64,000 bases of DNA from assembly GCA_963801475.1 (NCBI GenBank), contig CAWDEX010000001.1, forward strand, positions 1,798,001 to 1,862,000. The letters are read 5' to 3'. How positions within the stretch are numbered: position 1 is the stretch's first letter; each line of letters opens with the position of its first letter. The DNA comes from DAOMFB01 sp963801475 (GTDB lineage Bacteria; Acidobacteriota; Thermoanaerobaculia; UBA5066). Shown piece by piece: positions 25,133 to 32,784 of the stretch. The notes beneath the pieces were generated by a model. It was not told the origin of the DNA. It worked only from the letters and a program-made list of their open reading frames with translations, and ran no database searches. A program made the translations under genes and the position numbers.

Positions 25133-25540
25133 TCAGACGGCGAGAAGCCGGTCGAAGAAAGACCTGTAGCGTCTCATCGCCTGCCGCAGGTCCTCGGTCG
25201 AGACCTCGTCACCGCGTCCCCATTGCGACTCGAGGCTCGAGCGCTCTCTTGCGAAGATCTCGGCGAGCCGCTTCATCGTCTCGGCGACGAGCGCGTCGGC
25301 CGCCTGGACGGCCGGTCGCGGCTCGTCGACGAAGCCCGTCTGGACTTCCATCCAGCGCCGGCGGAACTCCGACGTCTCCGCGGCGGCAAAGAGCTGCGAC
25401 GGCGGCTCGATCACCGGCGACTTCGCCGGGAGGCTCTGCTCCAGCTTCTTTTCGGGGAGCTCGGGCGCTCCGCGCGACGGTTCGGTCTTCGCCAGATCGG
25501 CCGTCGTCACCTCGGGCTCGAGCGTAAGTGTCTTAGCCAC
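25133..25540 (-). CDS. Cytosolic helical protein of unknown function, paralogous to its neighbour
   Basis: A protein of 135 residues. The C-terminal 75 residues (RRRWMEVQTGFVDEPRPAVQ to STEDLRQAMRRYRSFFDRLL) align with the C-terminus of the protein encoded just upstream, which has SSWRNVQARFVDEPGAAVLE and STEDLRQAFVHYRALFEELL. The N-terminal 45 residues are Pro/Glu-rich and differ. The GTG start overlaps the upstream stop by 8 bp, so translation is coupled. I cannot name the family; the FVDEP and STEDLRQA motifs are its signature. Confidence 0.65.
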   Translation of the reverse strand: MAKTLTLEPEVTTADLAKTEPSRGAPELPEKKLEQSLPAKSPVIEPPSQLFAAAETSEFRRRWMEVQTGFVDEPRPAVQAADALVAETMKRLAEIFARERSSLESQWGRGDEVSTEDLRQAMRRYRSFFDRLLAV

Positions 25541-26099
25541 GTTTCACCTCCACGAGCTCCGGGACCTCGAGAAGCTCCTCGAAGAGCGCACGGTAGTGGA
25601 CGAACGCCTGCCTCAGGTCCTCGGTCGAGGCCTCGCCCCGGTCCTTCTTCCGCGCGATCTCGTGAGCAGCGCGGTAGTTCGCCATGAGATGCGGGTGGTC
25701 GACGGAGACGTCTTCCGCACCCTGCTCGAAGCTCCCCACCGGGTACCCGCGGGACTCCATCACCTTGCGGACGAGGCCGTCGGCCTCCAGGACGGCCGCG
25801 CCCGGCTCGTCGACGAAGCGCGCCTGCACGTTGCGCCACGAGCTCGCGAACCGCTCTCGCAGCTCTGGGGGCACTGGCCTGATACTCAGCTTCTCGACAC
25901 GTTTTTCTCGCGCCTCGAGGCGGGCCTCCGCCTTGCGCGGGCCGCCCTGCGCGGTGACCGCGTGGTCGTACTCGGGGCCGAAGCGCTCCTTCAGGTGCGC
26001 AGTTCGTTTCTTTCTGGCGCTGACGAGGACGAAGACGAGCGCGGCGACGGCGAGAACCGCCACCGCAGCGGCAAGGATGAGGGCGGTCTGGGTATCCAT
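25533..26099 (-). CDS. Membrane-anchored helical protein with FVDEP/STEDLRQA domain
   Basis: A protein of 188 residues. It starts with one transmembrane helix (ALILAAAVAVLAVAALVFVLVSARKK), then KERFGPEYDHAV, a charged helix and the C-terminal domain with NVQARFVDEP and STEDLRQAFVHYRALFEELLEV. Proteins with LKERFGPEYDRAV after one TM helix are common in GC-rich genomes but have no assigned function. CAGGAGG precedes ATG 26099, and a strong -24/-12-like element lies 27 bp upstream. Confidence 0.72.
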   Translation of the reverse strand: MDTQTALILAAAVAVLAVAALVFVLVSARKKRTAHLKERFGPEYDHAVTAQGGPRKAEARLEAREKRVEKLSIRPVPPELRERFASSWRNVQARFVDEPGAAVLEADGLVRKVMESRGYPVGSFEQGAEDVSVDHPHLMANYRAAHEIARKKDRGEASTEDLRQAFVHYRALFEELLEVPELVEVKRG

Positions 26100-26125
26100 G
26101 TTGGGGCCTCCTGTGGTGGACGTAC

Positions 26126-26140
26126 GCAATGCACGTGCCC
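26126..26140 (-). promoter_or_regulatory. Sigma-54 promoter-like element for the FVDEP gene pair
   Basis: Minus-strand GGGCACGTGCATTGC: the -12 TTGC is exact and only the first base of the -24 box differs. It ends 27 bp before ATG 26099, the same spacing as at the lipoprotein and DUF883 genes. Confidence 0.65.
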
Positions 26141-26339
26141 CGCGCCGGCGCGTGATGTTTTTCCGGCATCCGATTTCACCGGACGTGGGTTCGAGGCCAC
26201 CCCGATGCCCGGACGTGTCCGCGACTGAGATGGTCCCACTCCCGCCGGGCCTCACGGTCGCCACACGAGCTCCGCCTAGGAGCGAGGCGCGGACCACGTC
26301 GAGGGCGATTTCGGCCTGGCGGAGCTTCGTTACGACCGG

Positions 26340-26654
26340 CTATTTCACGATCAGGTCGTTCTCTACCTTCTTGACTCCCTTCACGCCCCTGGCGAGCTCA
26401 CCGGCCTTGTCCTTGGCCACCTGAGAATTGACGAAGCCGCTCAGCTGCACGGTGTCCTTGTAGCTCTTCACGCTGATCTGAAACGACTTGAGGAAGTCGT
26501 CGCTGGCGAGAGCAGCCTTGACCTCCGTCGTGATGACGGTGTTGTCGACATACTGTCCCGTGCTCTCGTGTGTAGGCGTCGATGCGCAGCCGGCAAAGCT
26601 CGCCACCAGCACCAGCGGCATCAGATAGCGAAGGAGGACATTCAGCTTCTTCAT
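26340..26654 (-). CDS. BON-domain lipoprotein (OsmY-like)
   Basis: A protein of 104 residues with a lipoprotein leader ending FAGC (Cys23). One BON domain follows: TVITTEVKAALASDDFLKSFQISVKSYKDTVQLSGFVNSQVAKDKA...VKGVKKVENDLIV. BON domains occur in osmotic- or envelope-stress proteins such as OsmY and DolP and bind phospholipid in some cases. A weak -24/-12-like match (26695-26709) was seen upstream but not called. Confidence 0.85.
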   Translation of the reverse strand: MKKLNVLLRYLMPLVLVASFAGCASTPTHESTGQYVDNTVITTEVKAALASDDFLKSFQISVKSYKDTVQLSGFVNSQVAKDKAGELARGVKGVKKVENDLIVK

Positions 26655-27094
26655 GGCGGAGTTTCCCTCTCATAGTTTCGTTGCAGGAACGATCGCTGCG
26701 AGACTGCCCTGCCCGGACCCGTCGTCAGAGGCAGAAAGGCTGTCTCAAGTTCCTCGGCACCGGTGATCTGGATGGCATCCCCTCGCTGGCAAGCGGCCAG
26801 CGCGTCACAAGACTCCTCGTCCTTCTCCGATTCTTCCTATTCGAACCTCGGGCTCCACCCCAGACTGACTTGGGATCTCCGGTGGCTCCCGCTCCTGCAG
26901 TGCAATATGTCCGCCACCTCCATTCCCGACGCCGGCGACCCTCTTTCGAGATCGCGCCGGTGCCGACATGGTGACATTCAGGCCACTCAGGGGTTGCGAT
27001 TGGCCTCGAGTGCCTGCATTGCAGGCAGTTCCCGGCCGGACGCCCGGTTCGCGTTCACGCAAACAGGGTCCGACGGGCCCCCGCCCGGTCGCAG
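26655..27094. other. 440-bp intergenic region without a supported gene
   Basis: No open frame here has a ribosome site or a recognisable protein pattern. The region holds a 17-bp palindrome at 27011-27027. Confidence 0.4.
27011..27027. repeat. Perfect 17-bp palindrome
   Basis: TGCCTGCA, one T, TGCAGGCA: two perfect eight-base arms around one base. It lies in the gap downstream of the YihY gene and upstream of the BON lipoprotein gene (both minus strand). It could be an operator, but no target gene is obvious. Confidence 0.4.
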
Positions 27095-28024
27095 CTACGC
27101 GAGTTCCCGGGCGGCGTGCGCCCCGGCGCCGGTGGCGCCCTCTTCCGGTCTCACACGCTTCTTGCGGTACCGGCTCGAGTAGACGGCCGTCAGCTCGGCC
27201 CCGAAGAGCACGACGTACGACGCGTAGTAGATCCAGAGGAAGATGACGACCAGAGAGCCCGTGACCCCGAATCGTGAGGCGGCGGTCGTCCCCCCGAGAT
27301 AGAAGGCGATCATCCACTTCCCGATCGAGAAGAGGATCGACGTCACGACGGCGCCGATGCCGACGTCCTTCCATTCGAGATGCGCGTCAGGCAGGACTCG
27401 AAAGATCAACGCGATGAGGACGGTGAAGACCAGAAAGAACAGGACCTCGTTCCCGAGAGTGATGAGCGCCGCGGGAACCGGAATCTGCGCCGTGAGGCGG
27501 TCCGTGAGCGCCATCAGGCCGGCGCTGAGCGTCAGCGAGACGAGCAGCAGGAAGCCGACCACCAGGACGAGGGCGAACGACACGAAGCGCCTCTTCAGGA
27601 GCGAGCGGAACATGGGTCCCGGCCTCGGTGAGACCTCCCAGACCCGGTTCAGGGCCTCCTGGAGCTGAATGAAGACGGCGGTCGCCCCCAGGACGAACGC
27701 CACGATCCCGCCGATGCCCCCGGGAACGGCCCCGATTCCGGGGCCGGCCGCCTTCTCGAGGACGGTGGCGACGGCACGGCCCGCGTCCGGGCCCATGACG
27801 CCCTGGAGCTGACGCACGATCTCGCCGTGAAACCGCCCTTCGCCGAAGAAGCGTCTAGCGATCGAGACGACCACGAGGAGTACGGGAGCCAGGGCAAACA
27901 GCGTGTAAAAGGCGAGCGCCGCGCTTTGCGTGTCGACCGAGTGCCGGACACAACGATGGAACGTCTCGCCGAAGAACTCCAGAATCCCGCGAGCGGCCCG
28001 CCGCATCTCTCGCCTTTCCGTCAT
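27095..28024 (-). CDS. YihY/BrkB-family inner-membrane protein
   Basis: A protein of 309 residues with six hydrophobic segments. It carries the family signature SAALAFYTLFALAPVLLVVVSIARRFFGEG, then GGIGGIVAFVLGATAVFIQLQEALNRVWEV and the late GSLVVIFLWIYYASYVVLFGAELTAVY. These match the YihY/virulence-factor-BrkB family (formerly called RNase BN), whose transport or scaffold role is unresolved. ATG 28024 was kept; ATG 28003 is an alternative. It lies 46 bp downstream of the DUF6600 gene stop side, on the opposite end of the same minus-strand run. Confidence 0.85.
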   Translation of the reverse strand: MTERREMRRAARGILEFFGETFHRCVRHSVDTQSAALAFYTLFALAPVLLVVVSIARRFFGEGRFHGEIVRQLQGVMGPDAGRAVATVLEKAAGPGIGAVPGGIGGIVAFVLGATAVFIQLQEALNRVWEVSPRPGPMFRSLLKRRFVSFALVLVVGFLLLVSLTLSAGLMALTDRLTAQIPVPAALITLGNEVLFFLVFTVLIALIFRVLPDAHLEWKDVGIGAVVTSILFSIGKWMIAFYLGGTTAASRFGVTGSLVVIFLWIYYASYVVLFGAELTAVYSSRYRKKRVRPEEGATGAGAHAARELA

Positions 28025-28070
28025 ACGGCACGGCGGGCCCTCGGATCACGTCACGCCGGCCGTGATCGAA

Positions 28071-29195
28071 CTATCCGTGAGGCTCGTTCTTGCCCGACTG
28101 GTCCTTCTTCTCCTTGTTCTGGTCCTTCCCGTGCTCCTCGCCGGCCGGCTTCGCTTGCTGCTGCGGCGGCTTGGCCTGCTGCGGCTTTGCCTGCTCCTGC
28201 TGCTGCTGGTGCTGGGCCTTTGCCTGCTCCTGCTGCTGCGGCGGCTTCGCGTGCGGCTGGGACTTCGCCTGCTCCGGCTGTTGCGGCGGCCTCGCCTGCT
28301 GCTGTTTCTGGGCCTTCGCCGGCTCCTGGTGCTGCTGCTGCGGCTTGGCCTGCTGCTGCGGTTTCGCCTGCTGCTGCTGGCGCTGCGGCTCTGTCTGGGC
28401 CGCGTGGGGTGCCGCCCCCTGTCGGGAGGCGTGCGCGGCCTTCACGTCACGTGCCGGCGCCACGATGGCCACGTGCTGGCTCTTGCCGACACCGCCCGAT
28501 GAGAGCGTCCGGGGCGTGGTCTTCGCAGTGCTGATCTCGCGCGTCTCGATCTTGCTGCCCATGGCCCGCTGGACGGTCGCCACGGGAACGGCTTCGTTCC
28601 TGACGATCCCGCCGGAGACCTCGAATCGGGTTACGGGCTTCACCTGCCGGAAGATCTCCGCGTTCCGCTGGGGCTCCACCCGCACCGACGCGACGTTCGT
28701 CCCGACGAACCGGTTCGTCGGCACGAAGACGTACTGCGCCTCGTTCACGACGACGGCTCTTCCCGAGTAGCCGGCGCTGCCGAAGGTCACCGTCGGCGGC
28801 ATGGGCGCCCAACCCACGTAGCGGTCGCTGTAGGACCACGTCACCCAGGCCGGGGCCCAGACGGTTCCGGGCACCCACCCCCAACCGTACCGGTCGACGT
28901 AGGCCCACGTACCGTAGTGATAAGGGTTGCCTCCCCACGGGTCGTTCGACACCCAGGTCCACCCGTATCTCGTGTAGATCCACTCCCCGTTCGAGTACGG
29001 CTGCCAGCCCGCGGCGACCCCGCGGGGAATCCAGCATTCCCCGTAGCTGCAGTCGACCCACTGCCCGTACGGAGACAGCTCGTCGTAGAACCCCCCGATG
29101 CTCACGCTGACGCTCACCTGCGCCGAGGCCTGCTGCGCGGGGATGACGGTCCCCAGCGCGACCAGGAGAAAGGTTGCCACCGCGATTCTCTTCAT
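28071..29195 (-). CDS. Secreted DUF6600-type protein with Gln/Pro/Lys-rich tail
   Basis: A protein of 374 residues. Signal peptide MKRIAVATFLLVALGTVIPAQQASA. Residues 30-125 hold the tryptophan/tyrosine-rich DUF6600 pattern: YGQWVDCSYGECWIPRG, GWQPYSNGEWIYTRYGWTWVSNDPWG, PYHYGTWAYVDRYGWGWVPG. The last 110 residues are low-complexity QQQQAKPQQQ-type sequence, presumably an extended wall- or matrix-associated tail. The same architecture is at 51741-54290. CAGGAGGA precedes ATG 29195. A -24/-12-like element lies 116 bp upstream. Confidence 0.8.
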   Translation of the reverse strand: MKRIAVATFLLVALGTVIPAQQASAQVSVSVSIGGFYDELSPYGQWVDCSYGECWIPRGVAAGWQPYSNGEWIYTRYGWTWVSNDPWGGNPYHYGTWAYVDRYGWGWVPGTVWAPAWVTWSYSDRYVGWAPMPPTVTFGSAGYSGRAVVVNEAQYVFVPTNRFVGTNVASVRVEPQRNAEIFRQVKPVTRFEVSGGIVRNEAVPVATVQRAMGSKIETREISTAKTTPRTLSSGGVGKSQHVAIVAPARDVKAAHASRQGAAPHAAQTEPQRQQQQAKPQQQAKPQQQHQEPAKAQKQQQARPPQQPEQAKSQPHAKPPQQQEQAKAQHQQQQEQAKPQQAKPPQQQAKPAGEEHGKDQNKEKKDQSGKNEPHG

Positions 29196-29310
29196 GATCG
29201 TCCTCCTGACTTCATGGGCCAGTGGGCTCACCCGGGGTGGAGTTCCACCACGCGGCTCGTCGACGAGGTCCCTTCCGCCGGGGCCTCTCTCGGCCTCTTG
29301 AAACGGCAGC

Positions 29311-29325
29311 GCAAATCCCCTGCCA
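29311..29325 (-). promoter_or_regulatory. Sigma-54 promoter-like element for the DUF6600 gene
   Basis: Minus-strand TGGCAGGGGATTTGC: TTGC is exact and the -24 box has one change. The leader to ATG 29195 would be about 100 bases. Confidence 0.58.
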
Positions 29326-29404
29326 CCGGGTCGAGCGGAGCAGCCGGGTCTCCGAGCCCGCGGACCCCCTTCATGCACCCCCGTAAGGCCGCTCTCGATG
29401 AAGC

Positions 29405-29439
29405 CGCTTCCGCCCCGGTTGAAAGAACTACATCTCTGC
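29405..29439 (+). repeat. Repeated intergenic motif, copy A
   Basis: This 35-bp stretch (core CGCTTCCG, six bases, TTGAA) matches 38240-38274 at 27 of 35 positions. Both copies sit in divergent promoter regions. A more distant third copy may lie near 40788. Possible shared operator or promoter. Confidence 0.45.
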
Positions 29440-29657
29440 GGGACGGGCCGAGGCGGTCAGGGGGATCCGGGACCGGACCGGCGGCCTCGGGGTCCTGAGC
29501 CGTCTCCGCTGTCTCCGCCCGATCGACACGTATCCGGCGCCTTCGCCGAAAAACGACATCGGAGGACAGATCCCGACACGCCTCCTCGTCTCCGCATCGG
29601 TCGCCCGGGGCGGCGAGCGAGCCGGCCTGGGTCTTCGAAACCCCCGGTCCCGCTCCA

Positions 29658-29672
29658 AGGCACGACTCGTGC
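29658..29672 (+). promoter_or_regulatory. Possible sigma-54 element for the PRC-barrel gene
   Basis: AGGCACGACTCGTGC keeps GG-N10-GC spacing; both boxes are imperfect. It ends 64 bp before GTG 29737. Confidence 0.35.
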
Positions 29673-29736
29673 GTCGACTCGGCTCGTCACCGACCCTGCG
29701 CTCGAAATGACCGGGCCGCGGGGCAAGGAGGAACCC

Positions 29737-30564
29737 GTGCTGCGAAGCCTGAAGGATCTCGAGCGGTACAAGGTGAGCGCCACCGATGGCGACATCGGAA
29801 GCGTGGCGAATTTCCTTCTGGACGACCAGCACTGGACTGTCCGTTATCTGGTCGTCGACACCGGTGGATTCCTCGAGGGGCGCAGAGTGCTCATCTCGCC
29901 CGTCTCGTTCCGCCAGGCCGACTGGTCGACCCACCGCTTCCATCTGGAGCTGACGAAGGACAAGGTCAAGAACAGCCCGAGCGTCGACGTGGACAAGCCC
30001 GTCTCGCGCCAGCACGAGCAGAACTACTACCGCTACTATGGCTATACCCCCTACTGGGGGTACTCGGGAATCTGGGGCATGGGTGCTTTCCCGGGCTTGC
30101 TCGGGGCCGGCAGGAGGACCGAGCCGCCTGCGGAGCCTTCGGAGAAGGCCTCCGGCGACGTCCACCTGCGAAGCGCCGGCGAAGTCCGCGGATACAACAT
30201 TCAGGGGAGCGACGAAGCGATCGGCCACGTCGCCGACTTCGTCGTCGACGATGAAACCTGGGTGGTCCGCTATCTGGTGGTCGACACCAGCAACTGGTGG
30301 TTCGGCAAGAAGGTGCTGGTCGCGCCGAAATGGGCAAGCCGCGTCAGTTACGACGAAAGCAAGGTCTTCGTGGACCTGTCTCGAGAGAAGATCAAGAACA
30401 GCCCCGAGTGGGACGCCGCCGTGGCCATCAATCGCGAGTACGAAGCTCGTCTATACGACTACTACGGACGGCCGATGTACTGGGCCGGTGGCGCACATCC
30501 AGAAGAGGCGAAACCGGCGCATCCCTCCGGAAGCCATGGGCGTGAGGGAAAAGCCACTGGATGA
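29737..30564 (+). CDS. Tandem PRC-barrel protein
   Basis: A protein of 275 residues with two PRC-barrel domains. The first starts LRSLKDLERYKVSATDGDIGSV with WTVRYLVVDTGGFLEGRRVLISP; the second has LRSAGEVRGYNIQGSDEAIGHV with WVVRYLVVDTSNWWFGKKVLVAP. They are clearly internal duplicates joined by a Tyr/Gly-rich linker (YYRYYGYTPYWGYSG). PRC barrels often bind RNA or act in photosynthetic or stress complexes; this soluble double form is common in stress-gene clusters. GTG 29737 is preferred because AAGGAGG precedes it; ATG 29707 is possible. Confidence 0.82.
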   Translation: MLRSLKDLERYKVSATDGDIGSVANFLLDDQHWTVRYLVVDTGGFLEGRRVLISPVSFRQADWSTHRFHLELTKDKVKNSPSVDVDKPVSRQHEQNYYRYYGYTPYWGYSGIWGMGAFPGLLGAGRRTEPPAEPSEKASGDVHLRSAGEVRGYNIQGSDEAIGHVADFVVDDETWVVRYLVVDTSNWWFGKKVLVAPKWASRVSYDESKVFVDLSREKIKNSPEWDAAVAINREYEARLYDYYGRPMYWAGGAHPEEAKPAHPSGSHGREGKATG

Positions 30565-30656
30565 TGCTTTTCGTCAGGAGTCAATCGGTTATCGCCGTGT
30601 TCTGATGGCGCTGAGGCGCAAGACGATCCGTCCTCTCCCGGGCAAGGAGGTTCAGG

Positions 30657-30689
30657 ATGCAAGTCGCCTTGAAGGGAAACGGCCGGTGA
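30657..30689 (+). CDS. 10-residue leader peptide overlapping the zwf start
   Basis: ATG 30657 has a strong AAGGAGG at 30644-30650 and opens a ten-codon frame (MQVALKGNGR). Its TGA overlaps the GTG start of zwf (GTGA). The strong ribosome site belongs to this leader and not to zwf, which suggests translational coupling. Confidence 0.5.
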   Translation: MQVALKGNGR

Positions 30690-32083
30690 CCCCGTCTCGC
30701 TCCGACGCGCTGGTGCTGTTCGGCGTGACGGGCGACCTCGCCCACAAGATGATCTTCCCGGCGCTCTACGCCATGGCGAAGCGCGGCGTCCTCGACGTCC
30801 CGGTCGTCGGCGTCGCCTTCCCACCATGGAGTCTGGAACGGCTGCGCAAGCACGCCGCGGACGGAATACGAAAGGCGGGTCCGATCGACGATGCGCGGGC
30901 CCTGCGTCATCTGCTCTCCTTGCTCCGGTACGTGCACGGCGACTACAACGACGCGGGGACTTTCACGGCGCTCAAGAGCGCGCTCGGCCATGCCCGGCGT
31001 CCGGCGCACTATCTCGCCATTCCACCGTCGCTCTTCCCGACGGTCATCACGGGGCTCGGAGCCGCGGGCCTGGCGCACCACGCTCGCGTCATCGTCGAAA
31101 AGCCGTTCGGCCGCGACCTGGCCTCCGCGCGCACTCTCAACCGCGTCGCGCGTTCGGTGTTTCCGGAGGACGCGATCTTCCGCATCGATCACTTCCTCGG
31201 GAAGGAAGCGATCATGAACATTCTCTACTTCCGTTTCGCCAATTCGTTCCTGGAGCCGATCTGGAACCGCAACTACGTGGCCAGCGTCCAGTTGACCCTC
31301 TCCGAGGATTTCGGCGTGAACGGGCGCGGCGCGTTTTACGAGACGGCGGGCTGCCTGCGCGACGTCATCCAGAATCATCTCTTCCAGATCGTCGCCCTCA
31401 TGGCCATGGAGCCGCCGGCCTGCCGGGGCTTCGGAGCCGTGCACAGCGAGAAGGCGGCGGTCTTCCAGGCCATGCGCCCGCTGAAGACCGCCGACGTGGT
31501 CCGCGGCCAGTATGCCGGCTATCGCCAGGAGCCGGACGTGGCGCGGAACTCCGACGTCGAGACATTCTGCGCCGTGCGGCTCTTCATCGACTCCTGGCGC
31601 TGGGAAGGAGTGCCGTGGTACCTGCGCTCCGGCAAGCTCCTGCCCGAGACGGCCGCCGAGGTGTTCGTCCAGTTGAAACCGCCGCCTCAACGGCTCTTCG
31701 CCGACTCCGCGCCCGCCGCCGGCCCGGCGAACTATCTGCAGTTCCGGCTCTCCCCCAACTCCGCCGTCGCCCTTGCCGCTCGGGTCAAGCGGATCGGCAA
31801 GGAGTTCGTCGGCGATCAGCGCGAGCTCTACCTCGACGACCACCAACCGGGAGAGGAAACGCCGTACGAGCGGCTCCTGACCGACGCGATGGCCGGCGAC
31901 GGGGCCCTCTTCGCCCGGGAGGATGCCGTCGAGGCCGCATGGGCCGCCGTGGATCGCGTCCTGAAGACGCACCGCCGGGTCCGCCCCTACAAGCCGGGAA
32001 GCTGGGGACCCAGAGAAGCGGACGCGCTCATCGCGGCCGACGGTGGCTGGCACAACCCCACGCTCGACGGGGAGACCGCGTGA
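30686..32083 (+). CDS. zwf: Glucose-6-phosphate 1-dehydrogenase
   Basis: A protein of 465 residues. NADP-binding GVTGDLAHK (13-21), EKPFGRDL (138-145) and the active-site signature RIDHFLGKE (166-174, His169 the catalytic base of the family) are all intact, and the C-terminal domain has the expected FIDSWRWEGVPWYLRSGKLL. It makes 6-phosphogluconolactone and NADPH from glucose-6-phosphate. GTG 30686 is the only reasonable start in frame. Its stop overlaps the next start (GTGA). No phosphogluconolactonase or 6-phosphogluconate dehydrogenase gene is adjacent. Confidence 0.93.
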   Translation: MTPSRSDALVLFGVTGDLAHKMIFPALYAMAKRGVLDVPVVGVAFPPWSLERLRKHAADGIRKAGPIDDARALRHLLSLLRYVHGDYNDAGTFTALKSALGHARRPAHYLAIPPSLFPTVITGLGAAGLAHHARVIVEKPFGRDLASARTLNRVARSVFPEDAIFRIDHFLGKEAIMNILYFRFANSFLEPIWNRNYVASVQLTLSEDFGVNGRGAFYETAGCLRDVIQNHLFQIVALMAMEPPACRGFGAVHSEKAAVFQAMRPLKTADVVRGQYAGYRQEPDVARNSDVETFCAVRLFIDSWRWEGVPWYLRSGKLLPETAAEVFVQLKPPPQRLFADSAPAAGPANYLQFRLSPNSAVALAARVKRIGKEFVGDQRELYLDDHQPGEETPYERLLTDAMAGDGALFAREDAVEAAWAAVDRVLKTHRRVRPYKPGSWGPREADALIAADGGWHNPTLDGETA

Positions 32084-32784
32084 CGTCGCCGGTTGGCGTC
32101 GTCTTCTTTCTCGACTGCGACAACACGCTGCTCGACAACGACCGCGTCGAGGAGGATCTCCGCGATCACCTTGCGCGCGAGTTCGGGCCCGCGAGCCGGG
32201 ACCGGTACTGGACGATCCTCGAAGAGCTGCGCAGCGAGCTCGGCTACGCCGACTACCTCGGCGCGCTGCAGCGTTACCGGCTGGGTGACCTGTGCGATCC
32301 CCGGTTGCTCCTGATGTCGTCGTTTCTGGTCGACTACCCGTTCATGAGCCGGTTGTATCCCGGTGCGCTCGACGCGATCCGGCATCTGCGGACCCTCGGA
32401 TTGACGGTCATTCTGTCGGATGGCGATGTCGTCTTCCAGCCGCGCAAGATCCAGCGCTCCGGGCTCTGGGCGGCGGTCGAGGGTCGCGTGCTGATCTACA
32501 TCCACAAGGAACGGATGCTGGATGCCGTGGCCGGAGCTTTCCCGGCCCTGCGTTACGTCATGATCGACGACAAGCTGCGCATTCTGGCCATGATGAAGAA
32601 GATCTGGAGTGAGCGTGTGACGACGGTTTTCGCCCGCCAGGGCCATTACGCCCTCGATCCCCGCAGCATCGCCACCTACCCTGCGGCGGATCTCACGGTC
32701 GAGCGGATCGGCGATCTCGTCACGTGCGATCTCCCCGCCCTTCTTGGAGCAACCCGCGCCGGACCGCTGCCACGGAAGCCATGA
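32080..32784 (+). CDS. HAD-family hydrolase in the phosphoketolase operon
   Basis: A protein of 234 residues. HAD motifs: I FLDCDNTLLDND (Asp12, Asp14), II VILSDGD, III a lysine in the QPRKIQRSG region, IV MIDDK. The fold is a classical phosphatase or phosphoglycolate/beta-phosphoglucomutase-like HAD, with cap helices in 25-95. Substrate unknown; a sugar phosphate or acetyl-phosphate-related compound fits the neighbours. Its GTG overlaps the zwf stop and its own stop overlaps the ackA start (ATGA). Confidence 0.8.
   Translation: MTSPVGVVFFLDCDNTLLDNDRVEEDLRDHLAREFGPASRDRYWTILEELRSELGYADYLGALQRYRLGDLCDPRLLLMSSFLVDYPFMSRLYPGALDAIRHLRTLGLTVILSDGDVVFQPRKIQRSGLWAAVEGRVLIYIHKERMLDAVAGAFPALRYVMIDDKLRILAMMKKIWSERVTTVFARQGHYALDPRSIATYPAADLTVERIGDLVTCDLPALLGATRAGPLPRKP

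Larger units (their letters stand above)
29196..29736. other. 541-bp divergent intergenic region
   Basis: It separates the DUF6600 gene (minus) from the PRC-barrel gene (plus). It holds promoter-like elements at 29311-29325 (minus) and 29658-29672 (plus) and the repeated motif at 29405-29439. I see no gene. Confidence 0.5.

Noticed and set aside
26695..26709. Possible -24/-12 element before the BON lipoprotein gene
   Set aside because: Minus-strand GGGCAGTCTCGCAGC has the spacing but both boxes are poor.
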